NCBI GenBank assembly: GCA_964601505.1
Contig: CAZRNR010000003.1
Coordinates: 1-64,000, forward strand
Reading direction: 5' to 3'
Origin: DRWZ01 sp964601505
GTDB taxonomy: Bacteria > Calescibacteriota > Calescibacteriia > Calescibacteriales > Calescibacteriaceae
DNA: 64,000 nucleotides
How positions within the stretch are numbered: position 1 is the first letter of the stretch; each line of letters opens with the position of its first letter. Below, piece by piece: positions 56,148 to 64,000 of the stretch. The notes under the pieces were generated by a model, which did not search any database, had not been told where the DNA came from, and was given only the letters and a program-made list of their open reading frames with translations. The position numbers and the translations under genes were made by a program.

Positions 56148-57454
56148 CCTCCCAGTTGAGTTCCACCGCCTGTACCCTGACCGCCTTGTTGGTTCCCGCC
56201 CCCTTGTTGAGTTTCCTCTTGCTTTTCACATCCCACAGAGATCCTGAAATCTGAACTTCTTATGTTTATGCCCGATTGAGAATTCCCATCCCTTACTTCA
56301 ACTCTAAAAAGGTGATTCCCAGTTTCAATGTTCTTATAGGTGTATGACCCGATAAGTTGTGGGGTTTGTATTATATTACCTTCTCCAAGTTTTTGCCTGA
56401 AGATATTCCAGGGTGTTGGGTTCCCTGAATTAGGATCATTGGGATTTATACTTGGCTGCTGGTCACACTCTGAGAAAACATGTCGCATCCTCCAGAATAC
56501 AAAGGATGGATCATCTTCAACGGTGAATTCAAATTTTACTGTATCACCTGCCTTGAATACATCAAGTGTTGTTGGAGAAAGGAAGTTCGGTGGAGCTGGA
56601 GGAGTTCCAAGCTCAACACCTAAACGATTTGTGTAAGACCAGCATGTCCATGTTAGCACTGGGTTAAGAGGTCTTCCCAGATTTACCTGAGCCCTGACTC
56701 TCCACCAGTATATACCTTCTTGCAGATTGAATTGAACATCCTGAGACGTTCCTCCACCTATTACCGATACTGGATTTGCTTGTCCTCCAGAAGCTTGTAT
56801 TTCTACATTTTGAATAATCCTTCTGAAATCAGGGAAATCTGATATTTGAAAGATATACCTTACAGCATTATCAAATGGTTCCCAGTAGAATCTGGGATTA
56901 GTTTCATCTGTCCAAAAATTATTAACCGGGGCGTAAAGCGGAACCCTTCTTATAGATAAGCTACTTTTTGAGGAAAAAACTTTTATTGTTACGGTTATCG
57001 GTTCCGGTTTCTCTATTTTCTCGTTTCCTTGTTCGTCTTTAACTTTTTTCACAAGTGGTTTTGAGGTGTTCCATCCAACAAACAAGTTTTTGTTCTCTGA
57101 ATCTTTTCCGGCTGAAATTTTTACCTGATTTCCGACTGGTTGGGGAACACCATCTCCGCCAATCTTATATATTATTGCCTCGGATCCAGCGAATATAACG
57201 GGATTTGTGGGATCAATTTCTGTTTTCCCGTATGTCCTTTCATCATCTGTTTCTATTATAACATCATCTCCTCTTTTTAAGGTTATCCCTGTGTCAAACC
57301 ATGTTTTATCTGATGTTAAAGTTATTTGTTTTTCAATTGTTGGAATCTCTTCTTGACAATCTATTTCTCCAGAATTTTGTTGATCTGATGTATTGCTCTC
57401 ACTACAATAGCTCAATAGAATCAGTAGCAGTGTAAGGGGTATCAAAAGACGCAT
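56144..57454 (-). CDS. Large lipoprotein with beta-sandwich repeats
   Basis: 436 residues. A signal peptide with lipobox LLSYC (Cys at about 17) is followed by an N-terminal beta domain (about 40-160, WFDTGITLKRGDDVIIETD, the PA-IL/LecA-like galactose-binding lectin pattern). Two fibronectin-III-like modules follow (FYWEPFDNAVRYIFQISDF and later FLSPTTLDVFKAGDTVKFEF). The end is a Gly/Gln-rich flexible tail. Such lipoproteins bind sugars or surface polymers, which fits with the glycosyltransferase gene on the opposite strand, but this is inference. TAAAAT lies 7 bases before ATG with no ribosome site. Confidence 0.7.
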   Translation of the reverse strand: MRLLIPLTLLLILLSYCSESNTSDQQNSGEIDCQEEIPTIEKQITLTSDKTWFDTGITLKRGDDVIIETDDERTYGKTEIDPTNPVIFAGSEAIIYKIGGDGVPQPVGNQVKISAGKDSENKNLFVGWNTSKPLVKKVKDEQGNEKIEKPEPITVTIKVFSSKSSLSIRRVPLYAPVNNFWTDETNPRFYWEPFDNAVRYIFQISDFPDFRRIIQNVEIQASGGQANPVSVIGGGTSQDVQFNLQEGIYWWRVRAQVNLGRPLNPVLTWTCWSYTNRLGVELGTPPAPPNFLSPTTLDVFKAGDTVKFEFTVEDDPSFVFWRMRHVFSECDQQPSINPNDPNSGNPTPWNIFRQKLGEGNIIQTPQLIGSYTYKNIETGNHLFRVEVRDGNSQSGINIRSSDFRISVGCEKQEETQQGGGNQQGGQGTGGGTQLGG

Positions 57455-57671
57455 ATGTAATATTTTAGCTATGCGGTTTTTATTAAATGGTCTTTTTCAA
57501 TTTTTTCTATTATCACATTGATGATTATGAAAACTTTTTTCTTTTATTATTCTTTATTCTGTGTGTATTATCTTAAAACCAATCTTTTTGAAATATGTTT
57601 AAGTTGATTTAAAAGGGAGTTTTTATATATTTCATTCCTGAACACTTTTGTAATTTAATAAAATAAATAAT

Positions 57672-59129
57672 GTGAAGATAAAGCTCCCATTTGAAATAGA
57701 TCTTAGTACTATAGCTCAGGCTTCCGGTGGTTATCTTCTAGGTGAAGATATCAGAATAAGCTTTATATCAACTGATACAAGAAAAGATGTTTCTGATTCA
57801 ATTTTTATTCCTATAAGAGGTGAGAATTTTGATGGACATGAATTTATCCCAGTAGCCTCAGAGAAGGGGGCAGTAGCTTTTTTTTCATCTGAAGATTTTT
57901 GGGAGAAGAAGCTTAAGAATGATTCTCATTTTAAACCTTTTATCTTGGTCAAAGATACATCCGAAGCTTTTTTGAAACTTGCTTATTATGTCAGGAGTAA
58001 GTTGAAGGCTTTCGTGATTGCTGTCGGAGGAAGTGTGGGGAAAACTACTACAAAAGAACTGATACATTTTATCTTTTCAGAATTGGGATTCAAAGCCCAC
58101 AAAAGTGCGAAAAGTTTTAATAACAATGTTGGTTTGGCTATAACAATTCTTTCAATGGATAAAGATTCAGAACTTGGGATATTTGAAATCGGAACTTCTC
58201 ATAAAGGGGAAATAAAATATCTTACAAAATTTGCTGATCCGGATCTTGGAGTAATAACTGCAATAGGTAAGGAACATCTTGAGGGTCTTGAAGATGAACA
58301 TGGAGTCTTTGAAGAAGAAGTAGATTTGATAAGATATGTAGTAGATAAGCAGGGTATTTCTGTTTTGAATATAGGCTATAGGGAGCTCAAGAGATTTTTT
58401 GATTCTATTGATGGAAAGAAGATAGGATTCTACATGATGAGAGATTCAGAAGGTTTTTTATGCAAAAATTCTGTTGCATGTAAAGTTGAGAGTGTTGATG
58501 AATTCTTTAATTCAGTTTTTAGGTTATCAATAGACGGATTAGGTAGTTTTGTTCTAGCGACAAATTTACCTCCGCATCTTGGTGAAGTTGTTGCAGGTTC
58601 AATCTCATCTGTTATCGCATATTTGAAGTATGAAAGGCAAGCTGAATCATTTAATGATATCTTTAGGATTGATTTCAAAAAGTTTAAAAGAGAGAAGGGG
58701 AGGTTTGAGGTCAAAAAGCGAGGAAAAATATTTATCATAGATGACACATATAATTCAAATCCGACATCTGTTGAAGGTATGTTTTTCTCAGCATCGTTTC
58801 AAAAAGGTAGGAAGATATTCGTGATTGGGGATATGCTTGAGCTTGGGAAGATGTCCGAGCAGGAACATGAAAATCTTGGAAATTTAGCGAGTAAATATTT
58901 TGATAGGGATGAGGTGTTTTTTCTGGTCAATGGAGATTTTGCAGATTGTATGTTCAGGGGATTTCAGAGAAACGGTTTTTCTGCTTATGTTGCCAAGAAC
59001 AGAAATGATGTGGTTGATGAGCTTTTTAAGATTGTTGAAGATGGAGATTATGTTTTCTTTAAAGCTTCAAGGAGATGCAAGTTTGAGGATATATTAACAG
59101 AATTTTCGGAGCGCATCAGAATTTTTTAG
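57672..59129 (+). CDS. murF: UDP-N-acetylmuramoyl-tripeptide-D-alanyl-D-alanine ligase
   Basis: Adds D-Ala-D-Ala to the peptidoglycan precursor in the cytoplasm. It has GGSVGKTTTKELIHFIF (ATP site), FNNNVGLAITILSM, FEIGTSHKGEI and DDTYNSNPTSVEGM, the Mur-ligase hallmarks. 485 residues, normal. The start is GTG (MKIKLPFEIDL), with TAAAAT 7 bases upstream and no ribosome site. mraY follows after 16 bases, as in the dcw cluster. Confidence 0.95.
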   Translation: MKIKLPFEIDLSTIAQASGGYLLGEDIRISFISTDTRKDVSDSIFIPIRGENFDGHEFIPVASEKGAVAFFSSEDFWEKKLKNDSHFKPFILVKDTSEAFLKLAYYVRSKLKAFVIAVGGSVGKTTTKELIHFIFSELGFKAHKSAKSFNNNVGLAITILSMDKDSELGIFEIGTSHKGEIKYLTKFADPDLGVITAIGKEHLEGLEDEHGVFEEEVDLIRYVVDKQGISVLNIGYRELKRFFDSIDGKKIGFYMMRDSEGFLCKNSVACKVESVDEFFNSVFRLSIDGLGSFVLATNLPPHLGEVVAGSISSVIAYLKYERQAESFNDIFRIDFKKFKREKGRFEVKKRGKIFIIDDTYNSNPTSVEGMFFSASFQKGRKIFVIGDMLELGKMSEQEHENLGNLASKYFDRDEVFFLVNGDFADCMFRGFQRNGFSAYVAKNRNDVVDELFKIVEDGDYVFFKASRRCKFEDILTEFSERIRIF

Positions 59130-59145
59130 AATTTTTTCATATATC

Positions 59146-60180
59146 ATGCTTTTCCCAGATTATAAGATAACAGAGAGAGCAATTCTTTCTTTCATTTTTT
59201 CCATTTCATTTTATTTGTTTTTTGGCAAGAAACTTATAAATTTCCTTAGGAATATTGGTCTTGGTCAAAGAGTTTATCATTTGGGGCCTAAAGAGCATCT
59301 TTCAAAAGAAGGGACTCCAACTGCTGGTGGGGTATTTATATGGCTTTTTTCATCAGCTTCTGCTATTTTATTCGGAGATTTGAAGAATAAGTATCTTGTT
59401 CTATCACTTATTACTTTCTCGCTCTTTTCAATTCTTGGATTGATTGATGATATTCTCAAGAAAAAAAGTAAAAAAAGAGGACTGACTATATCGCAGAAGT
59501 TTTCGCTTCAAGTTTTGATTTCGTTTTTCATATTATCTATAACTTTCCTCACAATTGATTTTAACACTTCACTGCGTGTTCCATTCTCTGCTTACTATAT
59601 TGATATTCCCTATTATCTTTCTTTTATATTCGCATTATTTATACTTGTCGGGAGTTCAAATGCTGTAAATCTAACTGATGGACTTGATGGACTTGCTGGT
59701 TCTCATCTTGTTGTTGCTTTTTCTGTTCTTATGATCTTCTGCTACTTAGCTGGACACTATGTCTTTGCGGATTATCTTGATATGATTTTTGTCAACGGTG
59801 TGGGTGAGGTTGTTGTGCTTATTGCAGGAATAATAGGAGCTTTACTTGGTTTCCTTTGGTATAATTCATATCCTGCTCAGGTTTTTATGGGAGATTCTGG
59901 TTCTCTATCTTTGGGAGCTCTTTTAGCATATATAGCAATGATTTCTAAAACAGAATTCTTCTTACCAATTTATGGTTTTCTTTTTGTTCTTGAGGCACTA
60001 TCTGTTATAATGCAAGTTGGATATTTTAAAATGACAGGTGGGAAGAGAATTTTTAGAATGGCTCCACTACATCACCACTTTGAACTTGGCGGACTTAGAG
60101 AAACAAAGGTTGTAGCGCGGTTCATTATAGTTGCAATAATACTTGGGGGACTTGCATTACTTGGCTTAAAAGTAAATTGA
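59146..60180 (+). CDS. mraY: Phospho-N-acetylmuramoyl-pentapeptide-transferase
   Basis: Makes lipid I from UDP-MurNAc-pentapeptide and undecaprenyl phosphate. Polytopic (about ten helices), 344 residues, with GTPTAGGVFIWLF, the catalytic NLTDGLDGLAG, FMGDSGSLSLGALLA and HHHFELGGLRE. It forms a pair with murF; the rest of a dcw cluster is absent, and rsmH lies 46 kb away. Confidence 0.96.
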   Translation: MLFPDYKITERAILSFIFSISFYLFFGKKLINFLRNIGLGQRVYHLGPKEHLSKEGTPTAGGVFIWLFSSASAILFGDLKNKYLVLSLITFSLFSILGLIDDILKKKSKKRGLTISQKFSLQVLISFFILSITFLTIDFNTSLRVPFSAYYIDIPYYLSFIFALFILVGSSNAVNLTDGLDGLAGSHLVVAFSVLMIFCYLAGHYVFADYLDMIFVNGVGEVVVLIAGIIGALLGFLWYNSYPAQVFMGDSGSLSLGALLAYIAMISKTEFFLPIYGFLFVLEALSVIMQVGYFKMTGGKRIFRMAPLHHHFELGGLRETKVVARFIIVAIILGGLALLGLKVN

Positions 60181-60276
60181 TTTTCTAATTCTTACAGTGA
60201 TCAGAAATGACTCCAACCAATCAGATATGTTTCTATTTATTGTTTTGTATGGAACTTTGCATGTTCTGTTAAATGA

Positions 60277-60326
60277 ATTGTAAAAAAATTCTTAGCTGTT
60301 TTCAATAACCGGAGAAATTTTACAAT
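60277..60326. repeat. Inverted repeat downstream of mraY
   Basis: Perfect 9-base arms ATTGTAAAA (60277-60285) and TTTTACAAT (60318-60326) separated by 32 bases, the right arm followed by TTTTT. It could be a weak terminator for murF-mraY or a binding site. Confidence 0.35.
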
Positions 60327-60443
60327 TTTTGGTCTATAATTTTTTTACACAGCAGTTAACATTTTGGATACTTTAGGTTTAGATGACATATCTGACAGAA
60401 CTTTTGAGATAAAGCAAATTGTATGAGAATTTTTGTTAGCTAT

Positions 60444-60725
60444 TTATCTTGCTGCTTCTTGTTTCTTTCTTTTATAGTATTCTGCATTCTTTTCTATAAA
60501 ACTTCTCCATTTTTCTGGCAAAGATGATTCTGGGAAGATCGCATTTACGGGGCATACAGGTTCACAAGCTCCACAATCTATACATTCCTGAGGGTCTATG
60601 TAAAGCTGCTCTTCCTTTGAAAAATCTGCTTCATCTTTTTTAGGATGAATACAATCAACAGGACATACCTCAGTACATGCCGTATCTTTCACTCCAATGC
60701 ATGGTTCCGCTATTATGTAAGGCAT
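60444..60725 (-). CDS. 7Fe ferredoxin, Thermus type
   Basis: 93-residue electron carrier with one [3Fe-4S] and one [4Fe-4S] cluster. Cysteines: Cys9, Cys17, Cys21 and Cys25 (C-x7-C-x3-CP), then Cys48, Cys51, Cys54 and Cys58 (CIDCGACEPVCP). It has the same layout as the 7Fe ferredoxin of Thermus (PYIIAEPCIGVKD start). A strong GAGGAGG precedes the ATG. TATAAT upstream gives a normal leader. Redox partner unknown. Confidence 0.93.
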   Translation of the reverse strand: MPYIIAEPCIGVKDTACTEVCPVDCIHPKKDEADFSKEEQLYIDPQECIDCGACEPVCPVNAIFPESSLPEKWRSFIEKNAEYYKRKKQEAAR

Positions 60726-60827
60726 ATAAATTACCTCCTCATTGTTATCATTATAGTAATTTAGTAATTTTTAGATATTGCCTTATGTTTATGTTTTTAC
60801 AAAAATTTTTTTATATTGATGGTTTTA

Positions 60828-61397
60828 CTAGATATTCTTTTCTATTGATCTGATTATTATTTCTTTGACCTTTATTATTGCTTCCTCTAAATCATCATTC
60901 ACGATAACAAAATCAAAGATGTTAGATTTTTCCATTTCTTCTTGAGCGTTTTTTATTCTTCTTTCTACATCTTTTGTATCTTTTCTTCGGATTATTCTTT
61001 TTTTGAGCTCTTCTAGGCTTGGGGGTTTAATGAATATGAGAAGACATTCATCGCCTAGTTTCTCCTTGATTTTTTCTGCTCCCTGAACATCTATATCGAG
61101 CAAAAGTAATTTCCCCTGATTCAGCGCGTTATGAAGGTTTGATTTTGGAGTCCCGTATAGATTGCCATGAACCTCTGCCCATTCCAGCATCTGATCAGAT
61201 TTAACCAGATTGTAAAAATCTTCTTTTGACACAAAAAAATAATCTCTTCCTTCAACTTCTTTAGGCCTTTTTTCTCTTGTCGTGTAAGATACAGAGAATA
61301 AGATTTTATCTTTAAGCTTGTGATCTTCAAGAATTCTTCTAATTATCGTAGTTTTTCCTACGCCAGAAGGTCCGGATATGACAATTGACTTTATCAT
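60828..61397 (-). CDS. gmk: Guanylate kinase
   Basis: Phosphorylates GMP to GDP. 189 residues, with P-loop SGPSGVGKTT (8-17), TTREKRPKEVEGRDYFFV and WAEVHGNLYGTP. The start codon overlaps the thrC stop by a base, so it is co-transcribed with thrC. rpoZ, often adjacent to gmk, is absent. Confidence 0.96.
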   Translation of the reverse strand: MIKSIVISGPSGVGKTTIIRRILEDHKLKDKILFSVSYTTREKRPKEVEGRDYFFVSKEDFYNLVKSDQMLEWAEVHGNLYGTPKSNLHNALNQGKLLLLDIDVQGAEKIKEKLGDECLLIFIKPPSLEELKKRIIRRKDTKDVERRIKNAQEEMEKSNIFDFVIVNDDLEEAIIKVKEIIIRSIEKNI

Positions 61398-62572
61398 TAT
61401 TGATCTTGTATTTCTTGGATTTGATTATGAAATGGAAACTCTTGATGGATAATTGTTTTATCTTGATGTTTTTTGATCTCTTCTTCTATTATTTTCTTTA
61501 TTTCAAAGAATCCTGGTTCAACTGTTATATCTTCAGATTTTATAAAATCAAAAACTGCTTGGGGATCTTTTAGTCCGTGTCCAGTAAGTGTGCACACTAC
61601 TATTGAGTCTTTTTTTTCAATCTTTCGGTTTTCAAGCGCTTTTATGAAACCAGCTAATGATGCGCAGGAGGCTAGTTCGCAGAATATTCCTTCAAATTTG
61701 CTCAGTATTTTATATGTCTTTATTATTCTTTCATCTTCTACTGATTCTATCATACCTTTTGACTCATCTCTTGCTTCTTCGGCTTTCTTCCAATTTACTG
61801 GGTCACCTATCCTTATAGCTGACGCGACAGTTTGTGGTTCTTTTATTGGATAACCTTTAACTATCGGTGCTGCTCCCTCAGCTTGAACTCCGCACATTTT
61901 GGGTAGATTTTCTATCTTTTTCAGTTCAAGATATTCTTTGTATCCTATCCAGTATGAATATATGTTAGCAGCATTTCCAACTGGTAGGAAATGATAATCT
62001 GGCGCAGTTTTTAGGACCTCGCATATTTCAAATGATGCGGTTTTCTGCCCTTGAATTCTCCAAGGATTTATGGAATTTACGATAAAAAGATCAAAATCTT
62101 GGGCTATTTTTTGAACAATCTCCATAGCATCGTCGAAATTTCCTTTTACTTTTATGATTTTTGCTCCGTATGCGATGGCTTGAACTATTTTACCAACAGC
62201 TACACCTTTTTCTGGAACTACAACGAAAACTGGTATTCTAGATCTCGCTCCATAAGCGGCGGCAGAAGCTGATGTATTTCCTGTTGATGCACATATCAGA
62301 GCACGAGATTTTATATCCCTCGCGCGTGTTACGGCAACGACCATCCCCCTGTCTTTAAAGGAAGCTGTCGGATTTATACCTTCATATTTGAAGTATATCT
62401 TACCACTAAATCCTAGATTTCTTAATTCTTGCTGAATAAAAACTGATTCTATAAGTGGTGTATTCCCTTCATAAAGGGTAATATACGGTTCTTTCAATCT
62501 TTCAGATCCGACCCGTATAAAATCTTTATACTTGTTTATTATTCCCTTCCAATGTTTATCGCTATCGTCCAC
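61397..62572 (-). CDS. thrC: Threonine synthase
   Basis: PLP enzyme converting O-phosphohomoserine to threonine. 391 residues. The cofactor lysine is Lys73 in NPTASFKDRGM; ASTGNTSASAAAYGA binds the phosphate and VVCTLTGHGLKDP lies near the end. The start is GTG with TATACT about 11 bases upstream. It overlaps gmk by one base; no other threonine gene is near. Confidence 0.94.
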   Translation of the reverse strand: MDDSDKHWKGIINKYKDFIRVGSERLKEPYITLYEGNTPLIESVFIQQELRNLGFSGKIYFKYEGINPTASFKDRGMVVAVTRARDIKSRALICASTGNTSASAAAYGARSRIPVFVVVPEKGVAVGKIVQAIAYGAKIIKVKGNFDDAMEIVQKIAQDFDLFIVNSINPWRIQGQKTASFEICEVLKTAPDYHFLPVGNAANIYSYWIGYKEYLELKKIENLPKMCGVQAEGAAPIVKGYPIKEPQTVASAIRIGDPVNWKKAEEARDESKGMIESVEDERIIKTYKILSKFEGIFCELASCASLAGFIKALENRKIEKKDSIVVCTLTGHGLKDPQAVFDFIKSEDITVEPGFFEIKKIIEEEIKKHQDKTIIHQEFPFHNQIQEIQDQ

Positions 62573-62667
62573 AGTGAAAGATAAGTATAATTATTCTACT
62601 CCCTAAAGTAAAATTCAAATATTCCGAAAACTTAAATTAATCACATAGGATCACCTTCCTGCATAGA

Positions 62668-62699
62668 CGGTTTGTGGGGGCTTCCCCGCAACCGTTTTT
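62668..62699 (+). terminator. Strong GC-rich hairpin with T-run in the thrC-uvrB spacer
   Basis: The stem of CGGTTTGTGGGG (62668-62679) and CCCCGCAACCG (62684-62694), with a four-base loop, one G-U pair and one bulge, is followed by TTTTT. It is a textbook + strand terminator, yet only the divergent thrC start lies upstream. It may end a small RNA or be an attenuator in the uvrB leader. Confidence 0.55.
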
Positions 62700-62747
62700 C
62701 TGTTTTACGGTCTTTCCGAAAAATTCTTTTCAATTTTGCTATCATAT

Positions 62748-64000
62748 ATGGGAGAATTTATCCTTGAAACCGACTTTGTTCCAAGAGGTGATCAACCTCA
62801 AGCCATAAATAAGCTTGTTCAGGGCGTAAGAGAAGGTATGGATTTTCAGGTCCTTCTTGGTGTTACGGGTTCGGGAAAGAGTTTTACCATGGCATGTGTT
62901 ATAAAGGAACTTGGAATGCCAGCTATTATAATAGAGCCTAATAAGACACTCGCAGGGCAGATTTACACGGAGTTCAAAACATTCTTTCCGAAAAATGCTG
63001 TGGAATACCTCGTTTCATATTATGATTATTATCAGCCGGAATCTTATCTACCTGAGTATGACCTTTATATAGAGAAAGAAGCTATTGTGAATGAGGAAAT
63101 AGATAGACTCAGGCATTCTGCCACTCGTTCCGCTATTTCTAGAAAAGATGTTATAATTATTGCTACAGTATCGGCAATATACAATATAGGTTCTCCCATT
63201 TATTACGGAAGCTTGAAACTCAGATTTTACAAGGGACAGAAAATTTCACCATTTGAATTCTTCAGGAAGCTTGTCGGATCAGGTTATGTTAGATCGGATA
63301 TAGACTTTAAAAGAGGAACATTTAGAGTTCGTGGAGATACCGTAGATGTTTTCCCAGTGTATGAAGAATCGGTGGCTGTTAGATTTGAGTTTTTCGGTGA
63401 TGAGATAGAGTCAATAATACTAATAGATTCCTTCACTGGGAATAGAATTGAGAAAATTAACGATATAGAAATATTCCCTGGAAATCATTATATAGCTCCA
63501 AAAAATGAGTTTGAAAGAGCTCTCAAAAGCATAAGAAAAGAACTTAGAGAATGTTATGAAAGATTTGTTCAGGAAGACAAAAAAGAAATTGCCGATAGAC
63601 TAAAAAGGAGAGTTGAGCATGACCTTGAAATGTTGGAAAACTTTGGTTTTTGTAAAGGTATTGAGAACTATTCAAGACATTTTGACGGCAGAGCACCGGG
63701 AGATCCACCATTTACTATTTTTGACTACTTTTCAGATGATTTTTTGATTTTCATTGATGAGAGTCATATTACCGTTCCTCAGCTTCAAGCTATGTTCAAG
63801 GGAGATTTTACAAGGAAGAAAAACCTAATTGATTTTGGCTGGAGACTACCATCTGCTTATGATAACAGACCTCTAAAGTTTGAAGAATTTGAGAAATTTA
63901 TGAAACATACAATTTTTGTTTCGGCTACACCGGGGGACTGGGAATTATCTAGAGCCAGACAGGTTGTTGAACTAATAGTCAGACCTACTGGAATTGTAGA
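62748..64000 (+). CDS. uvrB: Excinuclease ABC subunit B, 3' end cut by window
   Basis: Damage-verifying helicase-like subunit of nucleotide excision repair. The frame is open to the window end (417 codons). It begins MGEFILETDFVPRGDQPQAI, with Walker A GVTGSGKS (38-45), the beta-hairpin that clamps DNA (YYDYYQPESYLPEYDLYIEKE region), GTFRVRGDTVDVFP, IDESH (Walker B) and VSATPGDWE. TATCAT lies close to the ATG and no ribosome site is visible. uvrA and uvrC are not in the window. Confidence 0.96.
   Translation, partial: MGEFILETDFVPRGDQPQAINKLVQGVREGMDFQVLLGVTGSGKSFTMACVIKELGMPAIIIEPNKTLAGQIYTEFKTFFPKNAVEYLVSYYDYYQPESYLPEYDLYIEKEAIVNEEIDRLRHSATRSAISRKDVIIIATVSAIYNIGSPIYYGSLKLRFYKGQKISPFEFFRKLVGSGYVRSDIDFKRGTFRVRGDTVDVFPVYEESVAVRFEFFGDEIESIILIDSFTGNRIEKINDIEIFPGNHYIAPKNEFERALKSIRKELRECYERFVQEDKKEIADRLKRRVEHDLEMLENFGFCKGIENYSRHFDGRAPGDPPFTIFDYFSDDFLIFIDESHITVPQLQAMFKGDFTRKKNLIDFGWRLPSAYDNRPLKFEEFEKFMKHTIFVSATPGDWELSRARQVVELIVRPTGIV

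Overview
The window is an AT-rich bacterial chromosome segment in which the rRNA and tRNA genes are conspicuously GC-rich, the usual signature of a thermophile with a low-GC genome. The cell appears to be a diderm. Envelope genes include an MCE/MlaD protein, an ExbD/TolR protein, a putative outer-membrane barrel protein, four lipoproteins with clear lipoboxes, and murF-mraY. A ba3-type (B-family) cytochrome oxidase and a Thermus-like 7Fe ferredoxin indicate aerobic or microaerobic respiration. The 16S gene differs from the bacterial consensus at several near-universal sites, so this is probably a divergent uncultured lineage. Hot-spring candidate phyla such as Calescamantes/EM19 would fit, but I cannot prove the placement without a tree.

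Layout. 1-2.9 kb: ba3 oxidase subunits II (5' end cut) and I, and a Sco copper chaperone. 3.3-4.3: mlaD. 4.3-7.6: isolated rplF-rplR-rpsE followed by an aroK-aroB fusion. 7.6-10.1: an FHA-GGDEF protein and mutL. 10.1-15.8: a GDP-fucose-synthase-like epimerase, tRNA-Leu, rsmH, thpR/rdgB, a TPR protein, nadD and cobU. 15.9-17.3: a PLP-dependent lyase/decarboxylase. 17.4-22.8: an rRNA operon (16S, tRNA-Ile, tRNA-Ala, 23S). The 23S carries a group I intron with a LAGLIDADG endonuclease, and no 5S follows it. 23.2-27.9: cbiX, miaB, a 59-codon small gene and relA/spoT. 27.9-33.8: a candidate structured RNA, a SurA-like lipoprotein, a subtilase with a MYXO-CTERM-like tail and a barrel/coiled-coil protein. 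33.9-39.0: crotonase, methyltransferase, tpiA, thiolase, degenerate thiolase and a DUF35 protein. 39.0-45.4: pheT, a saccharopine-dehydrogenase-like reductase, a CDF transporter and a substrate-binding lipoprotein. 45.7-53.3: exbD, a diheme lipoprotein, cobJ, a SufD-like protein, a GGDEF protein, mtnA, sbcD and secG. 53.6-57.5: apgM, a glycosyltransferase broken by an assembly gap, and a lipoprotein. 57.7-64.0: murF, mraY, ferredoxin, gmk, thrC and the 5' part of uvrB.

Genes of single pathways are scattered. Cobalamin genes (cobU, cbiX, cobJ) lie at three loci, and pheT, sufD, sbcD and exbD lack their usual partners nearby. The ribosomal block is reduced to three genes.

Two patterns cut across the window. 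First, many genes that begin a transcription unit have a TATAAT-like hexamer only 5-9 bases before the start codon and no Shine-Dalgarno. This suggests leaderless transcription, whereas other genes have strong AAGGAGG sites. Second, some intergenic regions hold GC-rich hairpins with T-runs that no annotated gene explains (near 27.9-28.1 and 62.65-62.70 kb) and that may be small RNAs or attenuators. I found no CRISPR array, prophage, transposase or other clearly new multigene system. The most unusual items are the 1931-type 23S intron, the divergent 16S primer sites, the apparent leaderless promoters and the thiolase/pseudo-thiolase/DUF35 set.
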